From NCBI RefSeq assembly GCF_019693445.1, contig NZ_JAHRBL010000004.1:224944-288943 (forward strand): a stretch of DNA of 64,000 nucleotides, given 5' to 3'. Numbering within the stretch: the first letter of the stretch is position 1; every line of letters starts with the position of its first letter. The notes beneath the pieces were generated by a model. That model searched no databases, was not told the origin of the DNA, and worked only from the letters and a program-made list of their open reading frames with translations. Shown here piece after piece: positions 50,678-60,432 of the stretch. The DNA comes from Deinococcus aquaedulcis (lineage in GTDB: Bacteria; Deinococcota; Deinococci; Deinococcales; Deinococcaceae). A program made the translations under genes and the position numbers.

Positions 50678-51232
50678 TCATTTAACGGTTATAATTATCG
50701 ATCTATTCGATCTTTTGCTATTTCCAAGAAATAACTGCGAGCAGTATGCCGAGTATGTACGACCATCGGTGGTTTTTCCCACTTCTAGCAAATACCTCGT
50801 ATTTGATTTAGACTTTGCTAGTGAAGCATAAAGTTTATCATAACACTCTGTGACCTTGCCGCCATAGAATCTTTGTTGCTGGGGCAATATTTGGCGTCCG
50901 GTCGCTAATCGGTAGAAGTCGTCCACTATGACTGAATAATCAAGATTCAATTTATTTTTCGGATAGTCGATACCAATTTGGAGCACTAAACCCTTCACGA
51001 GGTTGTTCTCGTAATAAACATCGAAGAATGTCTCCAATTGCTTCCCGGAGGAGTCTTTGAATAGGACCTCATATTGCAGAACATCTGCTGATTCGTTGTT
51101 ATCTACAGACTGACATTTGTATTTATTGCAAAATAAGGATGTTGTCAGGGTCTTTAGACTCCCTTGTCCTAACAATGCGGATGAGTGGGCTGTACAGGAA
51201 GCCAGCAGCGTAAGAAAAACAAAATATCTCAT
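50678..51232 (-). CDS. lipoprotein, likely immunity protein for the adjacent cell-wall hydrolase
   Basis: A 184-residue exported lipoprotein with lipobox LASC (lipidated Cys13). The mature part is beta-rich with three or more further Cys (FCNKYKCQS, TECYD, AYCSQ). No family recognised. It is strongly AT-rich compared with alaS. Start ATG at 51232 overlaps the hydrolase stop (ATGA), so the two are translationally coupled. A periplasmic lipoprotein next to an exported peptidoglycan hydrolase suggests immunity; this is inference. Confidence 0.72.
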   Translation of the reverse strand: MRYFVFLTLLASCTAHSSALLGQGSLKTLTTSLFCNKYKCQSVDNNESADVLQYEVLFKDSSGKQLETFFDVYYENNLVKGLVLQIGIDYPKNKLNLDYSVIVDDFYRLATGRQILPQQQRFYGGKVTECYDKLYASLAKSKSNTRYLLEVGKTTDGRTYSAYCSQLFLGNSKRSNRSIIITVK

Positions 51233-53046
51233 TTTGGCCTTATCCAGCATAGAACTCGACTCTCGAGAATCCACTTCCCATTCTTATTAGCCATGGAGAT
51301 TGATTCGCTAAATTTGGTCTCTACATTTTGCTGCACGATTACGATGCTATCGTCGTTTACTTCGGCTATGATGGCAACATGGCCGAAGGTTGATGTGCCT
51401 ATAACTATAATATCGCCTACTTGAGGCTTTTCCTTGCTCCCGGTTCGAAGTTTAGTTTTTATGTCATAGTTTCTATACTGTGGATGGCCACTGTGGCCCT
51501 TCTGGCCATCCTGTACATGGCTCTTGAACCAAGTTCCTGCATGACCCATTTCATGTAAATAGACTCCAGAATTTAAATGTGTAAACCTTCGAACAAACTC
51601 CACGCACTGCCATTTGAAACCATAGTACAAGCCACCTGCGCCAAAGTTATTGCCCCAAGTTTCCTTTTCTACTGTCCCATTATAATAAGCACTTATTCCT
51701 TTGAAGCTACCTATTTCAACCCCCTTTGTAATTCTCTGGATTTCTTCTTGTGTATATCCACCTTTCGGAATGTTGCGAACAGCGTCGCGCTGCTCATCCG
51801 TTAATTCTTCGATCCCTTCAATTTGGTCGCTGTTATTATTGGTCATCATTTGAGAGGCGGTGGCAGCGCCCCTTGCGATCACATCAGCAGAGTCAGTCCC
51901 ATTTACTACTCGTCTTGCTCCCGAGAAGTCAATATTCGCGCCGGCAACATAAGAACTCAAGCTCTTTTTAGTAAATAATCCCATCATCATCCCCTTCGCG
52001 ATGATCATGCCTGCTAAATCGCGATCACTTGCGGCGAGATCTGGATTCTCTACGATGTTGGGAATTTTGCCATCTATCTTATATCCACTCGGCTCTACAA
52101 TCTCTTTCTGTGCTCGCGTGTAGCCTGCTTTCCCCGTGAGGTGGACATAGCCTCGACCTCTATACTTGTATCCATCTCCCGGCTTGGTGTTGCCCAGTTC
52201 CGTGATGTTTCTCTGCTTGCGTTTTGCCAAAATGGTTTGAGCAGATACGCCATCTGCTAGACGTTTGCTGTCAGACTTGAGAGTTTTAGTGGGATTGCAG
52301 CCATACTTCTGCTCGAAATAGTCTTCCGGATCCCAGCCGGAGTCATATTTCTCTCTAAGAGCAGTAAATCCGTTGGACTCCCAGATTCCAGTAGCAAGGA
52401 TGTAAGCAACTTGGTTAATATCAGTGATTCCAGCTTTTTTACAATGGCGCAGAATGGCTTCAACGTGCTCTTTTGAGCTAGGGGTGAACGCCTTGCCCAG
52501 AGTTCTGGCGGTCTCCTGTGCCGCTTTGATGGCCGTCTGCACTTCTGCAGGTGAGACCTCAGTCTCGGCGTTCTGGCCTGCGGCGGAGCTGTCTGGATTT
52601 GCGCCCTGAGGCCCATTGCCAGCGGGTTTCGGAGCCACCCTCGGCGGCATCACCACAAAGCCCATCGCCATGCTCTCGACCTTGAATTCACCACTCGAAG
52701 TCTTGTTGTTGAAGCTGGTGGTGATCTTCTTGCCGTCGGGGCTGAATTTACCTTCAAACTCGGCGTTGTTGTCGGTGCCTTTCAACACGAAGGTGTTGTC
52801 CTCGCGGATCATGCCCTCTACACGCCAGCCGTCGTTGTTGCCGGGGGTGGCCATATAGCGGCCAGTTAACTGGCCGCTTTCGTCGCGGATAATGCGCAGC
52901 TGAAACTTCACGTCTTTGCCCTTGCCCACAAAGGTGCGCTCCCATTTCTTGGGGGCTTTTTTCAGGGCCATCGGCGCGGCGGGCTGCTGGGGCTTGGGCG
53001 CGGGCTTGCCGCCGTCGTTACTCAGTCGTTGTTCTGGGGAAAACAT
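51229..53046 (-). CDS. exported-effector-like peptidoglycan hydrolase (GH19-like plus CHAP domains)
   Basis: A 605-residue modular protein with no signal peptide. Residues 35-130 are a lipocalin-like beta domain (LRIIRDESGQLTGRYM and FEGKFSPDGKKIT), possibly for targeting. Residues 130-165 are a Pro/Gly/Ala linker. Residues about 190-310 are a GH19/lysozyme-like domain (ATGIWESNGF with Glu223, then YRGRGYVHLTG at 295-305). Residues about 475-570 are a CHAP amidase domain with Cys481 (KWQCVEFVRRF) and His556 (TFGHVAII). It should cut glycan and peptide bonds of the wall. The N-terminal 160 codons are GC-rich and the rest AT-rich. AGGAGG stands before the ATG. Confidence 0.82.
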   Translation of the reverse strand: MFSPEQRLSNDGGKPAPKPQQPAAPMALKKAPKKWERTFVGKGKDVKFQLRIIRDESGQLTGRYMATPGNNDGWRVEGMIREDNTFVLKGTDNNAEFEGKFSPDGKKITTSFNNKTSSGEFKVESMAMGFVVMPPRVAPKPAGNGPQGANPDSSAAGQNAETEVSPAEVQTAIKAAQETARTLGKAFTPSSKEHVEAILRHCKKAGITDINQVAYILATGIWESNGFTALREKYDSGWDPEDYFEQKYGCNPTKTLKSDSKRLADGVSAQTILAKRKQRNITELGNTKPGDGYKYRGRGYVHLTGKAGYTRAQKEIVEPSGYKIDGKIPNIVENPDLAASDRDLAGMIIAKGMMMGLFTKKSLSSYVAGANIDFSGARRVVNGTDSADVIARGAATASQMMTNNNSDQIEGIEELTDEQRDAVRNIPKGGYTQEEIQRITKGVEIGSFKGISAYYNGTVEKETWGNNFGAGGLYYGFKWQCVEFVRRFTHLNSGVYLHEMGHAGTWFKSHVQDGQKGHSGHPQYRNYDIKTKLRTGSKEKPQVGDIIVIGTSTFGHVAIIAEVNDDSIVIVQQNVETKFSESISMANKNGKWILESRVLCWIRPK

Positions 53047-53158
53047 GGGGGACCTCCTGACCGGTTGTGCACTCAGGGTACCCAAGAGGCCTGGCCCCGC
53101 GCGCCGCAAATGAGGCAGGGGCCGCTGCACCTGTGTGCCTGCGGCCCCCCCTTGTTCC

Positions 53159-54193
53159 TTAATCCAGATCCACCGCCCACCACGCTTCCCGCTGGGCGGC
53201 CAGCCGCGCCCGGGGATCACCAATGGTGTCCAGCGCCCGGGCCAGGCCCTGCCAGTCACTCTCGCTCATGGGGTCAATGGCCAGGGCCCGCTGGTGAAAC
53301 TGCGCGGCGTCGCGGTCGCGTCCGGCCAGGGTGGCGGCGCGGGCGGCAATGCCCAGCAGGCTCAGCTGCTTTTGCTCCAGGCGGGCGCGCACGTCGTCGG
53401 CCCAGGGGCTGTCGGTGCCGGGCAGAAACTGGCCATACTGGGTGACCAGTTCGCGCAGTTCTTCCAGCCCCAGGCTGCCCTGCTCGGCCTGGGCGGCCAG
53501 CAGTTCAAAGCGCTGCACGTCGTATTCGGGGTTCAGGTCGGCGTTCAGGGCGTAGCGGCGGTTGGCGCTCACCACCGCCTCGTTGCTCAGGCTGCGGCGC
53601 AACCGGTGAAGGGTGGTGTGAAACAGACTGCTGGCGCGGGCCTCGTCCTTCTCGGGCCACAGGGCCTCGGCGGCTTCCCAGCTGGTGACTTCCTTGTGTT
53701 CCAGCAGATAAAAGAACAGCTCCAGCGCCTTGCGGCTCACCCACGACACCGCGCTGCCCTTCCACACCACCTGCGCGGTGCCCAGGCCCTTGGCCTGCAT
53801 GCCGCTTTCGCCCTGCAGGGTCAGGCCCGCGCGCCTCAGGCGGGCGTCAATGGCGGTGGTCAGGTCCTGGGGGGTAAAGGGCTTGGGCAGGTAGTCGTCG
53901 GCACCCAGGTTCATGCCGCGCCGCACATCGCCGCGTTCAGCATGGCTGGAAAGCAGCATGAACGGAATGGCCGAGAGCTGCTCGTGGGCCCGCACCTTTT
54001 CCAGGAATTCCAGACCCGTCATGTACGGCATCACCACGTCGCTGATGACCAGATCGGGGGTAAAGACCTTCAGCAGGTCCAGGGCCTCGACCGGGTGGGT
54101 GCTGGTGCGCACCTCGTGCCCGGCGCGGGACAGAATCACGCTGACAAGCTTGAGGATGGCGGCGTCGTCATCCACCACGAGGATGCGGGGCAT
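53159..54193 (-). CDS. response regulator with SARP/BTAD-like output domain
   Basis: A 344-residue two-component regulator. Receiver domain 1-120: acidic DDDA, phosphorylatable Asp52 (LVISDVVMPYM) and Lys in LPKPF. Residues about 140-230 are a winged-helix OmpR/SARP-like DNA-binding domain (KALELFFYLLEHKEVTSWEAAEALWP, FHTTLHRLRRSL), followed by a TPR-like BTAD helical domain. No cognate histidine kinase is in the window. A TACACT -10 box 6 nt before the ATG supports the start. Confidence 0.85.
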   Translation of the reverse strand: MPRILVVDDDAAILKLVSVILSRAGHEVRTSTHPVEALDLLKVFTPDLVISDVVMPYMTGLEFLEKVRAHEQLSAIPFMLLSSHAERGDVRRGMNLGADDYLPKPFTPQDLTTAIDARLRRAGLTLQGESGMQAKGLGTAQVVWKGSAVSWVSRKALELFFYLLEHKEVTSWEAAEALWPEKDEARASSLFHTTLHRLRRSLSNEAVVSANRRYALNADLNPEYDVQRFELLAAQAEQGSLGLEELRELVTQYGQFLPGTDSPWADDVRARLEQKQLSLLGIAARAATLAGRDRDAAQFHQRALAIDPMSESDWQGLARALDTIGDPRARLAAQREAWWAVDLD

Positions 54194-54199
54194 GGCGTG

Positions 54200-54205
54200 A
54201 GTGTA
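54200..54205 (-). promoter_or_regulatory. -10 box of the response regulator gene
   Basis: TACACT on the minus strand, 6 nt before the ATG at 54193. Confidence 0.5.
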
Positions 54206-54271
54206 TTACGAAACCGGGCGGCCCTGGCGCCAGGACTAAAGACCAGCCCAACGCCCACGCGCCCAATGCAC

Positions 54272-54277
54272 TACGCT
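54272..54277 (+). promoter_or_regulatory. -10 box of the amidohydrolase gene
   Basis: TACGCT, 7 nt before the ATG at 54285. Confidence 0.5.
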
Positions 54278-54284
54278 GCCGCAC

Positions 54285-55805
54285 ATGACCCAGCCCACCC
54301 CGGCGGCCCCCGCGCCGCTGACCCTGCTGCAGGCCCGTACCCTGACCCTGGACCCCCAGCACCCGAACGCCGACGCGGTGCTGGTGGGCGGCGGCCGTGT
54401 GCTGGCGGTGGGCACGCGCGAGGACCTGCGCGCCCTGGCCCCCCGCGCCGAGGTGCGCGACCACCGCGACCTGCTGCTCACCCCAGGGCTCTCGGAGGCC
54501 CACATTCATCTAGTGGCCTACGGCTTTTCCCTGGGGCAGCTGAACCTGCACGGCGCGCGGGGCGTGGCCGAGGTGCAGGCGAAGGTGGCCCAGCGCGTGC
54601 TGAACACGCCCCAGGGAGAGTGGATTCGCGGCGGGGGCTTTCTGCTGTCCGAACTGGGCCTGGGTGACTACCCCTCGGCGGCCCTGCTGGACGAGGTGAG
54701 CCCGCACCACCCGGTGCTGCTGTACTCGCGCGATCTGCACATGGCCTGGGCAAACTCGGCGGCGCTGCGGGCGGCGGGCATCCACGAGGAAACGCCAGAC
54801 CCCGAGGGAGGCAAGATTGTGCGGCCCCTGGGCTGCCTGCTGGAGCACGCCTCGGGGCTGGTGGAGGCGGTGATTGCGCCGCCCAGCGAGGCGCAGTATC
54901 TGGCCGCCGCCCGCGCTGGGGCCCAGGACTTGGCCGCGCGGGGGTATGTCAGCGCGCACACCATGGCCTTCGAAGCCCCCGAAGCGCCGCGCGCCCTGCA
55001 GGCCCTGGCCGACGCCGGCGAGTTGCCCCTGCGCGTGTGGGCCTGCCTGCCGCATGACCGCCTGGAGCTGGCCCGGGAGCTGGGCCTGCGCCGCACGCCG
55101 GGCGGGCTGTTTCAGTGGGGTGGCGTGAAGTTCTTTGCTGACGGCGCCCTGGGCAGCCGCACCGCGTGGCTGCACGCCCCGGGCTTTGCCGACGGCTCGG
55201 GCACCGGCATCCCGCTGGACTCGCCGGAGTTGATCCGCGAACGGGGCCGCGAGGCGCTGCACCTGGGCCTGACCCCAGTCACCCACGCCATTGGCGACCG
55301 CGCCAACACCGAAGTCCTGAACGCCTACGACGACCTGCGGGGGCTCGCCCGGCAGCAGGGCGTGCGCCTGCGCGTTGAACATGCCCAGCATCTGCGCCCC
55401 CAGGACATCCCCCGCTTTCAGGGCCTGACCGCCAGCGTTCAGCCTATTCACCTGCAGGCCGACGGCCCCATGATCCGCACGCTGCTGCCGCACCTGCAGG
55501 CCCAGAGCTACGCTTTCAAGGCGCTGCAGGACGCCGGCGCCGTGCTGGCCTTTGGCAGCGACGCCCCGGTGGCCCCGCCCGACTACCGCGCCAACTTCGC
55601 CGCCGCCCTCACCCGCGTGGACGACGGGGGCGAGCGCCTCGCCCCGCACGAGGCCCTCACGGAGCTGGACGTGCTGCGCGCCCACACCCACGGCCCCGCC
55701 CTGGCCGCCGGCTGGACCGACGAGGGCGTGATCCGCCCCGGCGCCCGCGCCGCCTTTACCCTGTGGGACCGTTTGGGGGGGACGGCGCAGGCTCTGGTGC
55801 TGTAA
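54285..55805 (+). CDS. YtcJ-type amidohydrolase
   Basis: A 506-residue TIM-barrel metal-dependent amidohydrolase. The first metal motif is SEAHIHL. Also seen are the conserved [31 protein letters not shown] with the conserved Lys, [16 protein letters not shown] (metal His) and FGSDAPV (final Asp). The N-terminal and C-terminal beta pieces form the usual flanking sheet. Family members hydrolyse exocyclic amides, but the substrate is not predictable. A palindromic repeat follows. Confidence 0.87.
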   Translation: MTQPTPAAPAPLTLLQARTLTLDPQHPNADAVLVGGGRVLAVGTREDLRALAPRAEVRDHRDLLLTPGLSEAHIHLVAYGFSLGQLNLHGARGVAEVQAKVAQRVLNTPQGEWIRGGGFLLSELGLGDYPSAALLDEVSPHHPVLLYSRDLHMAWANSAALRAAGIHEETPDPEGGKIVRPLGCLLEHASGLVEAVIAPPSEAQYLAAARAGAQDLAARGYVSAHTMAFEAPEAPRALQALADAGELPLRVWACLPHDRLELARELGLRRTPGGLFQWGGVKFFADGALGSRTAWLHAPGFADGSGTGIPLDSPELIRERGREALHLGLTPVTHAIGDRANTEVLNAYDDLRGLARQQGVRLRVEHAQHLRPQDIPRFQGLTASVQPIHLQADGPMIRTLLPHLQAQSYAFKALQDAGAVLAFGSDAPVAPPDYRANFAAALTRVDDGGERLAPHEALTELDVLRAHTHGPALAAGWTDEGVIRPGARAAFTLWDRLGGTAQALVL

Positions 55806-55808
55806 GGG

Positions 55809-55867
55809 GCAAATGGGCAATGGCAGATGGCAGATGGCTAGGAAAGGCCATCTGCCATTTGCCATCG
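55809..55867. repeat. GGCAGAT heptamer repeat forming a bidirectional hairpin
   Basis: Two adjacent GGCAGAT units (55822-55835) and their inverse. GGCAGATGGC (55829-55838) pairs perfectly with GCCATCTGCC (55847-55856), then TTT. It lies between convergent genes and probably terminates both. Confidence 0.75.
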
Positions 55868-55873
55868 GCCTCC

Positions 55874-56602
55874 TTACTCTTCTTCCGGGAACTCCGCGTT
55901 CGAGTACACGTTCTGTACGTCGTCGAGGTCTTCCAGGGCGTCAATCAGGGTCAAGAGCTTCTTGGCGTCGTCGCCGCTGACCGCCACAGTGTTGCTGGGG
56001 AGCATGGCCACCTCGGCGCTTTCGACTGTGAAACCGGCAGCGGCTAGTGCGTCCTGCACGGCGTACAGGTCGTTGGGGCCGGTGCTGATTTCCAGGCCGT
56101 CCTCGGACTCCTGAATGTCCTCGGCGCCGTGCTCAATGGCGGTTTCCTGGGCCTGCTCGCTGGTGTCTTTCAGCAGCAGCACGCCCTTTTTCTCGAACTG
56201 CCACGCCACACTGCCGTTGGTACCCAGAGAACCGCCGCGCTTGTTGAACACCGCGCGGATGTCGGCCACCGTGCGGTTCACGTTGTCGGTCAGCGTCTCA
56301 ATGAAGATGGCCGTGCCGCCGGGCCCGTAGCCCTCGTAGGTCACGTCCTTGTAGTCGGCCGCGCCCTCGCCCGCACCCACCGCGCGCTTGATGGCGTTTT
56401 CAATGTTGTCCACCGGAACGGTGGCGCTTTTGGCGGCGGCAATGGCATTTTTCAGGCTGAGGTTGCCGGCGGGATCGCCGCTGCCGCCCGAGCGGACGGC
56501 GGCCTGAATGGCGCGGATGTGCTTGGAGTACATCGCGCTGCGTTTGCTGTCGTTGGCACCCTTCTTGCGCTTGATCTGAGACCATTTGCTGTGACCGGCC
56601 AT
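55874..56602 (-). CDS. YebC/PmpR-family protein
   Basis: A 242-residue YebC-type protein. Seen: [77 protein letters not shown] and [21 protein letters not shown], the family hallmarks. The family was annotated as transcriptional regulators; members have since been linked to translation of difficult (proline-rich) stretches. Length is standard. GGAGAG stands 7-8 nt before the ATG. Confidence 0.95.
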   Translation of the reverse strand: MAGHSKWSQIKRKKGANDSKRSAMYSKHIRAIQAAVRSGGSGDPAGNLSLKNAIAAAKSATVPVDNIENAIKRAVGAGEGAADYKDVTYEGYGPGGTAIFIETLTDNVNRTVADIRAVFNKRGGSLGTNGSVAWQFEKKGVLLLKDTSEQAQETAIEHGAEDIQESEDGLEISTGPNDLYAVQDALAAAGFTVESAEVAMLPSNTVAVSGDDAKKLLTLIDALEDLDDVQNVYSNAEFPEEE

Positions 56603-56702
56603 GCTGAAAACTCTCCTTGCGTGAAAACTGCGCCCGCTCGAAGAGGTGTCCTCGGGGGCGCGTGCAGGGGGCAGTTTAGCGTATGGGCGGGGGCGGCTGG
56701 CT

Positions 56703-56891
56703 TTATCCGTCCTCGTCGGTGGGCTCGTGGGCCGGGTGGGCCGGCTGAAAGCGCGCCTGGTCCTCGGTGGGCGACAGGTTGGCGCGCTCCTGTTCGGGCG
56801 GGCCAGTGTCCACGCCGCTGATCAGCACCTCACTGCGGGCGCCCTCGGGCCGCCCCTCGCCGCTGCTGGCGCTGTCCCTGGACTGTGTCAT
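56703..56891 (-). CDS. small acidic hypothetical protein
   Basis: A 62-residue hydrophilic protein ([18 protein letters not shown] at the start, EPTDEDG at the end), probably unstructured. On sequence alone it would be doubtful, but a TAGAGT -10 box lies exactly 7 nt before the ATG, the same spacing as established genes here. Function unknown. Confidence 0.55.
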   Translation of the reverse strand: MTQSRDSASSGEGRPEGARSEVLISGVDTGPPEQERANLSPTEDQARFQPAHPAHEPTDEDG

Positions 56892-56898
56892 ACCCCGC

Positions 56899-56904
56899 AC
56901 TCTA
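56899..56904 (-). promoter_or_regulatory. -10 box of the small acidic gene
   Basis: TAGAGT on the minus strand, 7 nt before the ATG at 56891. Confidence 0.45.
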
Positions 56905-56949
56905 CGGCGCGCGGCGCCGTGGCAAGTGTGGACGAGCTGCGCCTGACCT

Positions 56950-57987
56950 TTAGATCCGCACCACGCTGCGGTCTCCCATCACCAGCTGCAGGCCCGACTC
57001 GCTGGGCGCCGACACCAGGGCGTGGCGGCCAATCAGCACCCGGCTCAGCGGGCGGCTGGGGTGCAGAATGCGGGCGAATTCATCCACCAGGGCGCCGTGC
57101 AGCCGCGCCGTGTCCACCCGGGCGTGCGCGCCGATGCTCACAAAAGGCCCCAGGGTGGCGCCGCGCACCAGCGCGTGCGGGCCAATCCACACCGGGCCGG
57201 TGATCACGCTGTCTTCCACCAGCGCGCCGGCCTCAATGACCACGTTGCCGGTGATCACGCTGCGCTCGGCGCGGCCATCCACGCGCGGGCGCTGCTGCGC
57301 TAGAAAGTGGGTGTTGGCCGCCAGCAGGTCATCGGGGGTGCCGGCGTCGGACCAGAAGCCGCTGAATTCCACGGCGCGCACTGTGCCGCCCGCTGCCATC
57401 AGGCGGGTCAGGGCCTGCGGGAATTCAATCTCGCCCCGGTCACTGGGGGCCAGTTCGGCCACATGCTCCAGCAAGTGGGGCTGAAAGGCAAAGACCCCAC
57501 AGGCCGCCAGGTTGCTCTCGGGCTTGCGCGGTTTTTCCACCAGCCGCTGCAGCCGCCCGTGCTGCACCACCGCCACCCCATAGGCCTGCGGGTTGGGCAC
57601 CGCCTTGACCCCCAGGGCCGCCTCGGCGTCCCGCAGGGCCGCCACCAGGGGGCTGAGGTTGTCCTGAAACAGGTTGTCGCCCAGGTACAGCAGCGTGGGC
57701 TGATGCTCCAAAAAGGCGTGGGCGGCCAGCACGGCGTGCCCGGTGCCCAGGGCCTCGCTCTGGCGGATAAAGGTGAGGTGGCCGCTGTCCTGCGTGGCGT
57801 CGCGCAGATCCGTTTCCGAGGACGGGCTGGTGACAATGCCGATGTCCTGAATGCCCGCGTCCCGCAGGGCCTGCACCGCCCGGGCAATGATGGGCACACC
57901 GGCCACCGGCACGGCATGTTTGGCCCGTGTGGCGCTGATGGGAAGAAGACGACTGCCGCGCCCAGCGGCGAGAATAAGCCCTTTCAT
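56950..57987 (-). CDS. sugar-1-phosphate nucleotidyltransferase (long RmlA/StrD type)
   Basis: A 345-residue nucleotidyltransferase, probably glucose-1-phosphate thymidylyltransferase of the long form. N-terminal Rossmann-like catalytic domain: GLILAAGRGSRLLPISATRAKHAVPVAG, LLYLGDNLF and VEKPRKPESNLAACGVFAF. The C-terminal part is a left-handed beta helix with hexapeptide repeats (ITGNVVIEAGALVEDSVITGPVWIG). It would make an NDP-sugar for envelope polysaccharides; the exact nucleotide is not proven. No other sugar-biosynthesis gene is adjacent. Confidence 0.85.
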   Translation of the reverse strand: MKGLILAAGRGSRLLPISATRAKHAVPVAGVPIIARAVQALRDAGIQDIGIVTSPSSETDLRDATQDSGHLTFIRQSEALGTGHAVLAAHAFLEHQPTLLYLGDNLFQDNLSPLVAALRDAEAALGVKAVPNPQAYGVAVVQHGRLQRLVEKPRKPESNLAACGVFAFQPHLLEHVAELAPSDRGEIEFPQALTRLMAAGGTVRAVEFSGFWSDAGTPDDLLAANTHFLAQQRPRVDGRAERSVITGNVVIEAGALVEDSVITGPVWIGPHALVRGATLGPFVSIGAHARVDTARLHGALVDEFARILHPSRPLSRVLIGRHALVSAPSESGLQLVMGDRSVVRI

Positions 57988-58057
57988 GCAATCACAGGGG
58001 AGTATACGGGCCGGCGCGCGCGCCCGATTGCGAAGTTGCCCACCCCGCCTGAGGCCC

Positions 58058-59023
58058 CTAGCGGCTCAGGGCGTCGTCCAGCGCCTCGGCAAAGGCGTCC
58101 TCGTCGTCCAGCCAGGGGTAGTGCCCGGCGTCCAGCACGGTCACGTCGCCGCCGGTCAGGTCGGCCACCCAGGCCACCTGCTCGGGGTAGCTGGTGTGGT
58201 CGTGCGCGCCCGCGATCACGAACACCGGGCGGCGGATCTCCTGTAAGAAGGGTGGGTATTCAAACTCCCACAGGCCCTGGGCCACCAGGGCGTCGCCCAC
58301 CTCGCCGCCGCCCAGCAGTTGCCCCTCGGCGTCGGTGAATTCCAGGTGCATGCGGCTGGCATTGTCACGGAATTGCAGGGCATTGAGCAGGTCGCGGGCG
58401 TTCAGCAGCGCAAAGGCCGCCTCCACGCGCGCGCCGCCCACCGCCGGGTACTGGCCCTCGGGGGTGCGGGCGCGCAGGTCGTCGGCGGGGTCTTCCAGGG
58501 CCACACCCCGGCGCCCACTGGCCTCGCGCAGCAGGGTCAGGGCCAGTTCGGGGAAATGCACCCAGGGGTTCACCACGACCACCCGCGCCGTGCGTGTGGG
58601 ATAACGCCGGGCATACTCCAGCGCCACCAGTGCCCCGAAGCCGTGGCCCAGCGGCACAATCTGCCGGGCCCCCAGGAACTCGCGCAGGGCCTCTAGGTCA
58701 CCCGTCAGCGTGTCCAGGTCCAGGGTTTCGTCGCCCTGGTCGGTGTCGGCCAGGGGCCCGCTGCGGCCACAGCCGCGCTGGTCCAGAAACACGGCTGGCT
58801 CTGGCAGGCGGTCTCCAAAGAGGGCCTGGAAGGAATAGCTGTTGTATCCGGGACCGCCGTGCAGGAACACCAGCGTGGGGGCGTCGCCTGTCGGGTCGCC
58901 GGTCACCTCAAAGTACAACTCCGCGCCGTTCAGGCGCTCAACGTACACGCGGCCCTGGGTGCCGTCCTCGGGTGACAGCAGGGGCGGGGTCCCTTCGTGG
59001 GCAAGGTCGTCGGGGCCGGTCAT
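58058..59023 (-). CDS. proline-iminopeptidase-like alpha/beta hydrolase lacking the nucleophile Ser
   Basis: A 321-residue S33/proline-iminopeptidase-type protein. Seen: LVFLHGGPGYNS (oxyanion motif), VFLDQRGCGRSG, then LGHGFGALVALEYARRYP where the nucleophile elbow should read G-x-S-x-G, and a C-terminal AGAHDH (Asp region) and DAGHYPWL (His). The Ser is replaced by Gly in the DNA, so normal catalysis is unlikely. Start at 59023 is set by a TACAAT -10 box 7 nt upstream. Confidence 0.83.
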   Translation of the reverse strand: MTGPDDLAHEGTPPLLSPEDGTQGRVYVERLNGAELYFEVTGDPTGDAPTLVFLHGGPGYNSYSFQALFGDRLPEPAVFLDQRGCGRSGPLADTDQGDETLDLDTLTGDLEALREFLGARQIVPLGHGFGALVALEYARRYPTRTARVVVVNPWVHFPELALTLLREASGRRGVALEDPADDLRARTPEGQYPAVGGARVEAAFALLNARDLLNALQFRDNASRMHLEFTDAEGQLLGGGEVGDALVAQGLWEFEYPPFLQEIRRPVFVIAGAHDHTSYPEQVAWVADLTGGDVTVLDAGHYPWLDDEDAFAEALDDALSR

Positions 59024-59030
59024 GGGCGCC

Positions 59031-59036
59031 ATTGTA
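59031..59036 (-). promoter_or_regulatory. -10 box of the alpha/beta hydrolase gene
   Basis: TACAAT on the minus strand, 7 nt before the ATG at 59023; it rules out the ATG at 59032. Confidence 0.55.
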
Positions 59037-59071
59037 GGCCGCGTTCTGGTGGGCGTGCCGGGGGCGGGCGC

Positions 59072-59077
59072 TAGGGT
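59072..59077 (+). promoter_or_regulatory. -10 box of a leaderless mini-ORF
   Basis: TAGGGT, 6 nt before the ATG at 59084. Confidence 0.45.
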
Positions 59078-59083
59078 AAGGCC

Positions 59084-59101
59084 ATGAGGCGCGCGCCATG
59101 A
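59084..59101 (+). CDS. five-codon leader ORF (MRRAP)
   Basis: ATG-AGG-CGC-GCG-CCA-TGA. It begins at the expected leaderless start and its stop overlaps the ATG of the next gene (ATGA), so it could feed ribosomes into a gene that has no Shine-Dalgarno sequence. Confidence 0.4.
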   Translation: MRRAP

Positions 59102-59376
59102 CCGAGCCCCAGGTGCCGCTGGGCATCAGTTTCGTGCTGGAAGGGCTGGACGAACTGGCCTTTACCCGGGTGCTGCGCGACGTGCTGCATGACCCTGCCT
59201 TTCGCCGCCCGCTGCAGGTGCAGGTGCAAGAGCCGCGTGGGGGCGCCCCCGGTCGCCTGACCCTGGCGTTTGCCCCTTCAGACCGCACGCTGGCGGTGGC
59301 GGCCATGCAGCGCCTGAAGACCGTGCTGCTGCGCTACGGGGTGCAGGTGGACAGCATTTCCGTGCCTGGCGTCTAG
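59098..59376 (+). CDS. small hypothetical protein
   Basis: A 92-residue soluble alpha/beta protein (ISFVLEGLDELAFTRVLRDVL, LQVQVQEPRGG, LTLAFAPSDRTLAVAAMQRL). No family recognised. The ATG lies 20 nt behind a -10 box that fits an overlapping five-codon ORF rather than this gene. Confidence 0.65.
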   Translation: MTEPQVPLGISFVLEGLDELAFTRVLRDVLHDPAFRRPLQVQVQEPRGGAPGRLTLAFAPSDRTLAVAAMQRLKTVLLRYGVQVDSISVPGV

Positions 59377-59578
59377 GGCCCTGGCTTTGGCCCACACTTT
59401 TCAGCTGTTAAGGGACCATAAACCGTGCCTGCGCCCCAATCAGGGCGCGCGCCCCCTACCATGTCCCGGAAACAGGTGCAGTGCGCATCCGCCGCCGCCA
59501 GCGGACGTCCGCCGTTGTCCGCCGCCGGCCACGGAACGGTCCGGCCCGCCGCGTTCCCGAGGAGACCCAACAGCAGCT

Positions 59579-60247
<669 letters not shown>

Positions 60248-60329
60248 GCCGCTGGGGGAGACTGTTCCCCCGGCAGGCTGTGTGCCCTTCTTACAATCTT
60301 GCCCGCCCCCGGTTGCCAGACTGGGGGTC

Positions 60330-60432
60330 ATTCCGGGGGAGTACGCCGCCCTGAAGTTCAGGGAGCACGTGATCGTCAATCCGGTGGCCAAAGGTCACCC
60401 GGTCGCGCGCACAAAGGGCCAGACCCGGCAGG
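60330..60432 (+). ncRNA. yybP-ykoY manganese riboswitch
   Basis: Conserved elements in order: GGGGGAGTA (60335-60343), CACGTGATCGTCAAT (60366-60380), and ACAAAGGGCCAGACCCG at the 3' end. P1 would pair CCGGG (60333-60337) with CCCGG (60424-60428). This class senses Mn2+. It lies ahead of a TerC-family gene, as ykoY does in B. subtilis. Confidence 0.85.

Noticed and set aside
59387..59578. N-terminal extension of the DrRRA-like regulator
   Set aside because: The upstream open frame is Pro/Arg-rich and out of character; MEQRILLIEDNPD is the normal receiver start.
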